Positions 56,713 through 64,000 of a DNA stretch of 64,000 bases are shown here, piece after piece. The notes beneath the pieces were generated by a model. It was not told where the DNA came from and ran no database searches. It saw nothing but the letters and a program-made list of their open reading frames with translations. Source of the DNA: Psychrosphaera saromensis (GTDB taxonomy: Bacteria > Pseudomonadota > Gammaproteobacteria > Enterobacterales > Alteromonadaceae); contig NZ_MSCH01000003.1 of the NCBI RefSeq assembly GCF_002954545.1, forward strand, positions 3,387,991 through 3,451,990, read 5' to 3'. Position numbers and translations under genes: made by a program. Within the stretch, counting starts at the first letter, position 1. Each line of letters opens with the position of its first letter.

Positions 56713-58203
56713 TTAATGGGTGATATCTAACAAAGCGCTGTAGTTACTTGCCATTGGGTAATCGCCAGCAGTCCAACCTAAACGTACAAATACTAAGTTG
56801 GAAGATGGAATGATCATGACCGATTGTTGACGATTTCCCAGCATGGCATAAGCATCACTTGGTAATTCTGGCCAACGTAATTTATTGTTGGTATTAGTCG
56901 TATTACCAGCCGAGTTAAGCCAAAACTGATAACCATAACGTTTGTCGTTGTTACTTGAGTTAACCGTTGTTGCCCTTTGTACCCAATCTTTACTTAATAA
57001 GCGCTGACCATTAATTTCACCTTGGTTCAACATTAACAGGCCAAGTCTTGCCCAGTCACGACCAGATGAATAAACGTATGAACTGCCAACAAACACTCCG
57101 GTTGAGTCCGCTTCAAATACGCTATTAGCCATGCCTAACGGTTTGAATATTTCTTCAAATAAATAGTCAACGCTTAGTTGAGTATCATTGCCCAGGGTTT
57201 CGTGAGTAAAACGAGATAATAAGTTGGCCGTTCCTGACGAATAAGAAAATACAGTTCCCGGTTTGTGAGCTAACGGGCTAACTATCGCAATATCAGAGGC
57301 ACTTGGTGCGGTAAATAACATGCGAGTTGCATCGCTGCCGGGGGCATAAGTTTCATCAAACTCTAACCCTGAACTCATTTGCATTAATTGTTGTAAGGTT
57401 AATTTTGACCTGCCATCATTTTGCCATTGGCTGAATAAGTTTGTTGGGTTACGTTCAGTTACTTTGGTGTATTCTAAATGACCTAAGATAATAGCAGTTA
57501 AACTTTTCGCCATTGACCAACCCAATAACGGTGTATCTTTTGTCACATGAGGGCCATACGACTCAGCTAATAAATGTCCATCCTTTACCACTATCATAGC
57601 GCGAGTATTGTAGCCTCTTTCATTGTCGGCTCGAACCATACTGTCTAACGTTTCTTGGATTAACGGCGCGTCATAACTTGATTGATCACCTAATGGCCAT
57701 TCTTCAAATTCTGAGTGATTTATATCTTCGACAATAATGTTATCTAATTTAGCCGTTGTTTCGGTGTCAATGGTACAACCTAAACCCTCACGGTAAGTTG
57801 CTGACGTTTTAGCTATGCCAAATAAGTCGGCAGTAACACGTTTCAGTGACACTTGCTCTGATGGTTCTTCAGTAGATTCATCGTCTAACGATTTGTTTTG
57901 TGATTTGTAGTGTAGAGATCCATAAGAATTAAATTGGTATGGGTTTACTTCATCACGCTTAGCAGTACCTTCGTATTGCATATTGACCATATTGACCACA
58001 GGTGAGTATGAAGCTAAATCGGTTATTGTTTGCTCTTTACTAAAGCCAGAAATAAAGTAGCTTGAACAGCCCAATTTAGCACTAAGTGCCGTGCTTACAC
58101 TTATCGCGTGACCTATATTTAATAACGAAAATCCAAGTATTGATGGTGCCGCAGCAAACAGGAGTACGGTTAAAACCACAACCGTATACAGTATTTTTTT
58201 CAT
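56713..58203 (-). CDS. Beta-lactamase-fold serine hydrolase
   Basis: 496 aa with an N-terminal membrane anchor (ILYTVVVLTVLLFAAAPSILG). SxxK at Ser230-Lys233 (GWSMAKSL), Y321-S in SYSSG, and the C-terminal block YGYQFWLNSAGN...RQQSVMIIPSSNLVFVRLGWT. Nearest known type is the NylB/EstB-like class C group; substrate unknown. Divergent from the M1 gene. Confidence 0.85.
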   Translation of the reverse strand: MKKILYTVVVLTVLLFAAAPSILGFSLLNIGHAISVSTALSAKLGCSSYFISGFSKEQTITDLASYSPVVNMVNMQYEGTAKRDEVNPYQFNSYGSLHYKSQNKSLDDESTEEPSEQVSLKRVTADLFGIAKTSATYREGLGCTIDTETTAKLDNIIVEDINHSEFEEWPLGDQSSYDAPLIQETLDSMVRADNERGYNTRAMIVVKDGHLLAESYGPHVTKDTPLLGWSMAKSLTAIILGHLEYTKVTERNPTNLFSQWQNDGRSKLTLQQLMQMSSGLEFDETYAPGSDATRMLFTAPSASDIAIVSPLAHKPGTVFSYSSGTANLLSRFTHETLGNDTQLSVDYLFEEIFKPLGMANSVFEADSTGVFVGSSYVYSSGRDWARLGLLMLNQGEINGQRLLSKDWVQRATTVNSSNNDKRYGYQFWLNSAGNTTNTNNKLRWPELPSDAYAMLGNRQQSVMIIPSSNLVFVRLGWTAGDYPMASNYSALLDITH

Positions 58204-58556
58204 ATTTAAAAAACCTAATCAATATTTAATTAACACAATTTAAAACAATTAAACGCACGTTAAACGAAGTAAACAACAAACTAAACAAAAACAATAATTT
58301 ATGCAAATTTTCTAACATTAACCAGTTTATTAATTAAGCAATAACTGATGATGTTCCCTCAAAACTTAAACTGCACCAATTTAGCTCTTACATTGTCAGT
58401 GTTTCAATACGATGAATGACTTTATATATACGACAAAGAATTACCATTCAAACACTTTATTTGATAGTCTATTGAGTTAAAATTGGTATGAATACAAGGA
58501 CTTTAATTCATATTAATTTACACACCCATAATTATAAAATAGCTTGGAACATGTCT
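58204..58556. other. 353-nt divergent region
   Basis: AT-rich, no gene. A weak promoter pair for the M1 gene may be TTGATA (58461) and TGGTAT (58484), 17-nt spacer. Confidence 0.35.
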
Positions 58557-61028
58557 ATGAAAAACCATAACCTTCGACGCTTGCTGACATTAGTATTTGC
58601 AATGGCCGTAAGTGCGACTGCAAATGCGAGTGCAGTAAAACAAACTAAAGGTGACTTTGAAGATAAATTCCGTCAATTAGACGAAATCCTTCCTACACCA
58701 AATGTATATAGAAATGCAGCTGGTGAGCCAGGTGAGAATTATTGGCAGCAACAAGTCGATTACAAAATCAAAGTAAAACTTGATGAAAAGAAACGTCGAC
58801 TAGATGCATCGCAAACAATTGATTATAAAAATAACTCTCCTCACACTCTTAAATACCTTTGGTTACAGTTAGAACAAAATAAATATCACGCTGACTCAAT
58901 TGCTGAAGCGGGTAATTCTTTTGGTGGTATCGGTCGTCGTGGTCCTGCAGCATCTGCGGGGGGTAATGGCAAACCAGCTAAATTAAGCTTAGGTGAGTTA
59001 CGTCGTCAACAATTCCTAGAAGATAACGAACTAGGTTATGACGTACTAACAGTAAAAGATGATAGTGGTAGAACATTAAAATCAACTGTAGTAGGCACTA
59101 ACTTACGTATAGATTTAAATACGCCATTAAAACCAGGTAAATCGGTTACTTTCAACATGAAGTTTGGTTTTAACATTGTTGAAGAAGATGCAGTATCAGC
59201 TCGTTCTGGTTATGAGCATTTTCCTGATGATGCGCGCAAAGGTGGCAACGACATCTTCTTATTAGCTCAGTGGTTCCCGCGTTTACACGCTTATACTGAC
59301 TATGAAGGTTGGCATAACAAAGAATTTCTTGGTCGTGGTGAATTCACATTAGAATTTGGTGATTACAACGTTGAAATTACCGTTCCAGCAGATCACATTG
59401 TTTCTGCAACTGGTGAATTGGATAACCCTAAAGATGTACTAACAAGTACACAGCGTAAACGCTTAGAAAAAGCAGAAAGTGCTAAACGTCCTGTATTTGT
59501 TGTAACGCCTGAAGAAGCGTTAGAAAAAGAAAAAACAGCGACAACAAAACTTAAAACGTGGAAATTTGAAGCGAAAAACGTACGTGACTTTGCTTGGGCT
59601 TCATCTCGTAAATTTGCATGGGATGCAAAAGGTTACAAGCAAGGTGGAAAAGATAGACCATTCGTAATGGCTATGTCTTTCTACCCTAAAGAAGGTGGTG
59701 AGTTATGGGAGAAATACTCTACTGAAGCAATCGTTCACACTATGGAAGTTTACTCTCGTTATTCTTTTGATTACCCATACCCAACTGCACAGTCTGTAAA
59801 TGGACCTGTAGGCGGCATGGAATATCCAATGATCACCTTTAACGGCCCAAGAACAAAACTGCAAGATGACGGTACTCGTACTTATACTCAAGCTGAAAAA
59901 ATATTCTTAATTGGTGTTGTTATTCACGAAGTGGGTCACATTTATTTCCCAATGACAGTTAACTCTGATGAGCGTCAATGGACTTGGATGGATGAAGGCT
60001 TAAACAGCTTCCTAGACGCAATTGCATGTCGTGAGTGGGATGAAACTATTCCTTGGGGTGTTGAACCACGTTATATCACTGATTACATGAAAGGTAACGT
60101 TCAGGTTCCTATCATGACTCAGTCTGACAGCGTATTAAAACTAGGTCCTAACGCTTACTCAAAACCAGCTAGCGCATTAAATATTCTTCGTGAAGTTGTT
60201 CTTGGTCGTGAATTATTCGACTTTGCATTTAAAGAATATGCACAACGTTGGAAATTTAAACGCCCTACTCCATCTGATTTCTTCCGTACAATGGAAGAAG
60301 CATCTGGTGTTGACTTAGATTGGTTCTGGCATGGCTGGTTCTACACAACCGATCACGTTGATATTTCTGTAGATGCAGTTCATAAAATGGAATTAGATTC
60401 TAAAAATCCTGATATCGACTTCCCTCGTTTCCGTGATATCGAAAACGACAAGCCTATGCCTGCTTTTGTTTCTCAAAACAAAGCTGAAGGTAAAAAGTCT
60501 TGGGTTGAATCTAACAAAGATGTAACTGACTTTTATGACGAAAACGACCGTTTCACGGTTACAAATAAAGACAGAAACTCTTACAACAAATTCCTTAAAG
60601 GTCTTAAGCCTTGGGAAAAACGTGTATTTGAACGCGCTATTGAAGAAAACAAAAATTACTACGTAATTGATTTCTCAAACAAAGGTGGCTTGGTTATGCC
60701 TATCCTTCTGCAACTTACTTATGCAGACGGAACAGTGGAAGACCAATATATCCCTGCTGAAATCTGGCGTCGTACTCCTAAAGCCGTTAAGCGTTTAGTT
60801 GTGACAGAGAAAGAGCTTGTAAGCGTTGTTGTTGACCCTACGTGGGAAACGGCTGATGTAGACAACGAAAATAATATCTACCCTCGTCGTATTATTCCTT
60901 CACGTGTTGAAGCGTATAAAGCAAAACGTAGTTCAGGCAAAAATAGTACTCGTCGTGACATCATGCATGAGATCACTACTAAGCTAAAAACTGACGAAGA
61001 CAAAAAAGATGACAAGAAAGAAGATTAA
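58557..61028 (+). CDS. Secreted M1-family metallopeptidase
   Basis: About 823 aa from ATG 58557; ATG 58551 is an alternative, and the earlier ATG 58488 lacks a ribosome site. Signal peptide LLTLVFAMAVSATANASA. Exopeptidase GGMEYP motif and HEVGH at 457-461 with the third zinc ligand Glu480 in WMDEGLNSF, the M1 spacing. A long Lys/Asp-rich C-terminal tail. Digests extracellular or periplasmic peptides. Confidence 0.92.
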   Translation: MKNHNLRRLLTLVFAMAVSATANASAVKQTKGDFEDKFRQLDEILPTPNVYRNAAGEPGENYWQQQVDYKIKVKLDEKKRRLDASQTIDYKNNSPHTLKYLWLQLEQNKYHADSIAEAGNSFGGIGRRGPAASAGGNGKPAKLSLGELRRQQFLEDNELGYDVLTVKDDSGRTLKSTVVGTNLRIDLNTPLKPGKSVTFNMKFGFNIVEEDAVSARSGYEHFPDDARKGGNDIFLLAQWFPRLHAYTDYEGWHNKEFLGRGEFTLEFGDYNVEITVPADHIVSATGELDNPKDVLTSTQRKRLEKAESAKRPVFVVTPEEALEKEKTATTKLKTWKFEAKNVRDFAWASSRKFAWDAKGYKQGGKDRPFVMAMSFYPKEGGELWEKYSTEAIVHTMEVYSRYSFDYPYPTAQSVNGPVGGMEYPMITFNGPRTKLQDDGTRTYTQAEKIFLIGVVIHEVGHIYFPMTVNSDERQWTWMDEGLNSFLDAIACREWDETIPWGVEPRYITDYMKGNVQVPIMTQSDSVLKLGPNAYSKPASALNILREVVLGRELFDFAFKEYAQRWKFKRPTPSDFFRTMEEASGVDLDWFWHGWFYTTDHVDISVDAVHKMELDSKNPDIDFPRFRDIENDKPMPAFVSQNKAEGKKSWVESNKDVTDFYDENDRFTVTNKDRNSYNKFLKGLKPWEKRVFERAIEENKNYYVIDFSNKGGLVMPILLQLTYADGTVEDQYIPAEIWRRTPKAVKRLVVTEKELVSVVVDPTWETADVDNENNIYPRRIIPSRVEAYKAKRSSGKNSTRRDIMHEITTKLKTDEDKKDDKKED

Positions 61029-61084
61029 TCTAAATAAGATCAACAAATCTTAATTAGTACTTCTTTTCGTTATTGATTTTAAAT

Positions 61085-61114
61085 AAAATGCCCGAGCTAA
61101 TTCGGGCATTTTTT
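61085..61114 (+). terminator. Terminator of M1 gene
   Basis: AAAATGCCCGA / TCGGGCATTTTTT, loop GCTAAT. Ends 15 nt before the next gene's ATG. Confidence 0.92.
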
Positions 61115-61128
61115 ATATGAGAACACTT

Positions 61129-61674
61129 ATGTTTAATCGACTATGTTTTATTTCACTGTTAGTACTAACGGCTATTTTTAGCTGTCCTACTTTCAGCCAG
61201 CAAGCCACTACTAAACAACAAAGTGCCCATAAATTAAAAACAGCGTTTACTGTTATTTTATTTAATGAACGTACTAAGAACCTAGAAGTTATGCATAGAT
61301 TTTATCTGCATGATGCGGAAGAAGCTGTGTGGGAAATATTTGATAAAAAAGCCGATATTATTGCAAATCCTGAAACACAAAAAGAATTTGCCACTTATGT
61401 CACTCAACGCTTTGCTTTAAAAGACCAAAACGGTAAAGACATAGAGCTAGATTTAGTGGGATTTCAAAATGACGCAGGTTACTTTTGGGTATACCAAGAG
61501 ATAAAGCAACCTGAAGGTTTAACTCAATTACACATACGTGACGATTCACTACGTGATATATGGACTGAACAGTTTAATGTAGTAAACATTGAAGGGCTAA
61601 ATGAAGTAATTACGTTAAGCTTTTCAGGTTCTGATTCTTGGTTATCTACTGAATTAAACCAGGCGGCTGAATAA
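61129..61674 (+). CDS. DUF6702-like secreted protein
   Basis: 181 aa from ATG 61129 (MFNRLCFISLLVLTAIFSCPTFSQ); ATG 61117 is possible. Signal peptide, then HKLKTAFTVILFNERTKNLEVMHRFYLHDAEEAV, the DUF6702 pattern. These often lie next to secreted M1 peptidases, as here. Function unknown. Confidence 0.8.
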   Translation: MFNRLCFISLLVLTAIFSCPTFSQQATTKQQSAHKLKTAFTVILFNERTKNLEVMHRFYLHDAEEAVWEIFDKKADIIANPETQKEFATYVTQRFALKDQNGKDIELDLVGFQNDAGYFWVYQEIKQPEGLTQLHIRDDSLRDIWTEQFNVVNIEGLNEVITLSFSGSDSWLSTELNQAAE

Positions 61675-61712
61675 TACAGCGCGAATGTTTAGAACCTGAA
61701 TATTAAAAGGGT

Positions 61713-62072
61713 TTAAGCTGACTTTAATTTTTTACGATTAATTAAATGCGCACTGATGACAAAAACACTACCGATAATCGTTAATACCGTTTCTGTTGTA
61801 TCGCCAATTGAGATAGCAATAGTTAAAGTAATAACACCTAGAACGGCTAATATTGCTGGATTACGATTATGGTGTGCTTTGTATGCCTTAGGCAAGCTAT
61901 ACGCTAGAATTAAAATAATAGGCGTTAACAACGCAGCATGCATCCACTCTTCATGGATAGACTCAGCAAAATGACTCAATCCTAAGCTTGCGCCAAATGC
62001 CAATAATAATATAGGTAAAAAACAGTGGATCATACATAAGACTGATAGCCATGCACCCAATACATCACGCAT
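61713..62072 (-). CDS. MerC-domain membrane protein
   Basis: 119 aa, four transmembrane helices, LCMIHCFLPILLLAFG with the MerC Cys pair. A Zur-like operator lies just upstream, so a role in zinc or related metal response is more likely than mercury resistance (inference). No mer genes nearby. Confidence 0.88.
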   Translation of the reverse strand: MRDVLGAWLSVLCMIHCFLPILLLAFGASLGLSHFAESIHEEWMHAALLTPIILILAYSLPKAYKAHHNRNPAILAVLGVITLTIAISIGDTTETVLTIIGSVFVISAHLINRKKLKSA

Positions 62073-62095
62073 TATAGTTCCAACTCAAAAATGAA

Positions 62096-62118
62096 GAATT
62101 GATATAATATAACATTAC
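62096..62118 (-). promoter_or_regulatory. Zur-like operator upstream of merC-like gene
   Basis: Half sites GAATTGATATA and TATAACATTAC around a central A. Against the enteric Zur half sites GAAATGTTATA / TATAACATTTC I count 9/11 and 10/11 matches. 24 nt upstream of the start codon. Confidence 0.65.
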
Positions 62119-62272
62119 ATTTTTAAGCGCTACTTTTTAATTATGTAAAAGTAAGTAAATTCATAAATAACCATCGCCAAGCTGCACCATATAATAATTC
62201 CTATTAAATCCATTGACTTTAACTTATCAATCGATACAATTCTTACCAATCGGTATAAAAAGGTTAACAAAT

Positions 62273-63079
62273 ATGATCTATTCAACTATTGGCTTCTTAA
62301 TTTTGGTTGTGGCATTGGTCCACTACTTTTCTAAGCTAAAGCAAAATCAAACACCTAAAAACCCAATATTGCTAAAAAGTGCAATGCTTGTAGGTTCGGC
62401 ACTATCTATTTGGTCTTTGGTAACGCTCCACTATCAGTTAGATCTAAACACAATATTAGTTTTGCTTTTTACAATTAATACCTTATCAACATCAGCCATC
62501 TTTGCTTATTTTTTAGCAACTAAAGCGACTCCAATTGGCGACATAAAAGTCAAAGTGGGAGATACATTCATTCCTTTTAAAACCAATGAATTTGATTCTG
62601 AGTCATTAATTGGCAAGCGTACTTTATTGAAATTCTACCGAGGTTCTTGGTGTCCATACTGCTCGGCAGAGTTAGCTATGTTTGAAGCATTAAAGCCTAA
62701 GTTAAATGAATACGGCGTACAGATCATTGCTTTGTCGAATGATTCGACTGAAGAGCAAAAGCTTCATTTAGAACGCGATAATATAAGCCACACACTAATA
62801 TCAGATCCTGAGCTAGCCATTATCAAACAGTATGGTGTAGAACATCATAAAGGCCTTGGCGCAACAGCGGCTGATACGATTAGTATTTGTGGTATCGCAA
62901 TGCCATTACCTTGGAAAATGCGCTTTAAAGCGATGGCAATTCCAACATCAATACTGATTGATAAAAATGGTAAAATTGTGTGGATAGATCAATCAGATGA
63001 TTACCGTTTAAGAGCAAGCGAAGAAGCGATAATGGGTGCGGTTGTATCACACTTTAACAAAACCGATGCACCTGAATAA
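62273..63079 (+). CDS. Membrane-anchored thioredoxin-fold/AhpC-TSA-like protein
   Basis: 268 aa from ATG 62273 with AAGG upstream. Three membrane helices (3-20, 33-52, 58-82) precede an AhpC/TSA-like domain with redox CPYC at 127-130 (FYRGSWCPYCSAELAMFEAL). This RGxWCPYC form marks the peroxiredoxin-like redoxin group. Probably a membrane-tethered peroxidase or disulfide reductant. Divergent from merC-like gene. Confidence 0.82.
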   Translation: MIYSTIGFLILVVALVHYFSKLKQNQTPKNPILLKSAMLVGSALSIWSLVTLHYQLDLNTILVLLFTINTLSTSAIFAYFLATKATPIGDIKVKVGDTFIPFKTNEFDSESLIGKRTLLKFYRGSWCPYCSAELAMFEALKPKLNEYGVQIIALSNDSTEEQKLHLERDNISHTLISDPELAIIKQYGVEHHKGLGATAADTISICGIAMPLPWKMRFKAMAIPTSILIDKNGKIVWIDQSDDYRLRASEEAIMGAVVSHFNKTDAPE

Positions 63080-63150
63080 ATACATCGCCTTTATGCAACA
63101 AGATAGTTAAAACCTGACTGATTTAGCTATTTCATTGTTTGACCTTAGAT

Positions 63151-63178
63151 AAAAAAGCCAACTTATGTTGGCTTTTTT
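63151..63178. terminator. Bidirectional terminator
   Basis: AAAAAAGCCAAC - TTAT - GTTGGCTTTTTT, perfect 12-bp stem. Confidence 0.95.
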
Positions 63179-63194
63179 GTGTTCTTTTTAACTA

Positions 63195-63458
63195 TTAGTC
63201 TCCGCCGCCTCCAGCAGACGAATAACCTTCACCATTACTTAACGATGAACCTTTTTTCTTTCTAGCTAATGGACGATCTTGGCTACGATGGAATTGCCAT
63301 ATTCCAATTCCGGCAATGACAGGAATTAACCAAACTATAAATATTTGAGCTCCTTTTTGGAAAGGTTCCAAATCATTTCTTGTTAATAAGAAGATAGTCA
63401 CAATTAAATTCATCAAAACAATACCTGCCACGACGGCATACCAAATTTTAAATTCCAT
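63195..63458 (-). CDS. Hypothetical small membrane protein
   Basis: 87 aa, two transmembrane helices (YAVVAGIVLMNLIVTIFLL and GAQIFIVWLIPVIAGIGIW) and a basic then Gly/Ser-rich tail (SSAGGGGD). No family named. Downstream of zntB on the same strand (49 nt). Confidence 0.65.
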   Translation of the reverse strand: MEFKIWYAVVAGIVLMNLIVTIFLLTRNDLEPFQKGAQIFIVWLIPVIAGIGIWQFHRSQDRPLARKKKGSSLSNGEGYSSAGGGGD

Positions 63459-63507
63459 AAAATGCCTTTATTTACTAATCAAATACAGGGTTAAAATTTA
63501 ATTTATG

Positions 63508-64000
63508 TTAAAACCATTTATTCTTTTTAAACACCCAAACTTGCAGTGAAACGACCACGACGAGCATAAAGCTGAACAGGCCAAAAGCATAGGGGTTGTC
63601 TGAGCCAGGTATTCCGCCAACATTTACCCCTAACAAGCCGGTAAAGAAGCCAAGCGGTAAGAATATGGCAGCTACGATGGATAACACGTACATGCGGCCA
63701 TTCATTTGCTCTGCTAAGCGATTACTTAATTCTTCTTGGCTTACGGTCGCTCTGTCTTTGATTGAGTCTAAATCTTCAATAAATCTGATCAGGTGATCCG
63801 TTGCTTCCCTTAACTGAATTCTTTCGTCTGTACTGAACAGGGTTACTTTTTCACTTAGCAGCTGCTGCATAGCTTCACGTTGCGGCGATAGGTAACGACG
63901 CAGTGAGATAATTTGGCGGCGACAATCAGACAGTTCATTACGCAAGCCATAATTGCTAGACATTAAAATTGACTCTTCAATTTCAGAGACTTTATCTTCA
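63508..64000 (-). CDS. zntB: Zinc transporter ZntB (CorA family), N-terminus beyond window
   Basis: The C-terminal part only; the frame stays open to the right edge (…EDKVSEIEESILMSSNYGLRNEL), so the start is outside. Long helical SLRRYLSPQREAMQQLL...LIRFIEDLDSIKDRATVSQEELSNRLAEQMN, then TM1 with GLLGVNVGGIPGSDNPYAF (ZntB form of GMN loop) and TM2. Zinc transport by a CorA-type pentamer. Confidence 0.92.
   Translation of the reverse strand, partial: EDKVSEIEESILMSSNYGLRNELSDCRRQIISLRRYLSPQREAMQQLLSEKVTLFSTDERIQLREATDHLIRFIEDLDSIKDRATVSQEELSNRLAEQMNGRMYVLSIVAAIFLPLGFFTGLLGVNVGGIPGSDNPYAFGLFSFMLVVVVSLQVWVFKKNKWF

Overview
The window is AT-rich chromosomal DNA with mostly core genes. It looks like a marine gammaproteobacterium of the Alteromonadales (Colwelliaceae/Pseudoalteromonadaceae type). 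Reasons: cmoAB, yebG with a LexA box, a PomA/PomB sodium-type flagellar stator, the pomAB/xseB-ispA-dxs/thiI neighbourhood, an oxyR-ahpC-ahpF set and a trmJ-cysE-iscRSUA-hscBA-fdx run. There is no rRNA, so the genus is not fixed.

Layout. 1-8.2 kb: the tail-less ruvB, ruvA with a LexA box, an inserted STAS-like gene and opine-dehydrogenase-like gene, ruvC and aspS on the minus strand, then cmoA-cmoB and a LysR regulator on plus. 9.2-16.9 kb: purM-purN-DUF3108, a YafJ-like amidotransferase (minus), 5-FCL, rpiA, serA, yebG with a LexA box, and a DUF445 protein. 17-24.9 kb: acpH, phhB, thiI and pomAB (minus), opposite xseB-ispA-dxs (plus). 25-31.5 kb: a secreted lipoprotein, argS, prfC and a solute-binding-like protein (minus), with heptamer tandem repeats and a nested palindrome in the argS-prfC gap. 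31.7-36 kb: ahpC-ahpF divergent from oxyR, a head-to-head heptamer repeat array right behind oxyR, a small two-gene operon, then holD-rimI.

37-44.7 kb is the accessory part. It holds small membrane proteins and lipoproteins, a secreted C15-peptidase-like protein whose catalytic Cys is Ser, a ParDE toxin-antitoxin pair with a frameshifted toxin, a second frameshifted membrane-protein gene, an IS110-type transposase remnant, and a DUF3800 gene followed by an unknown gene. It ends at tRNA-Trp.

44.9-64 kb returns to core genes: rlmA, a periplasmic peroxiredoxin, small hypotheticals, the isc iron-sulfur operon behind two IscR sites, cysE, trmJ, a beta-lactamase-fold hydrolase, a secreted M1 aminopeptidase, a MerC-like protein with a Zur-like operator, a membrane-tethered thioredoxin-fold protein, and zntB cut by the right edge.

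Functional themes are DNA repair (ruvABC, yebG), tRNA and translation (aspS, argS, prfC, cmoAB, thiI, trmJ, rlmA, rimI), isoprenoid precursors (ispA, dxs), peroxide defence (oxyR, ahpCF and two further peroxiredoxin-like proteins), Fe-S assembly and metal homeostasis. The most unusual items are the heptamer repeat family, the Ser-for-Cys C15 protein, the two frameshifted genes close together, the DUF3800 pair and the MerC/Zur site. I found no strong evidence of a complete, clearly new multi-gene system. The DUF3800 pair is the best candidate.
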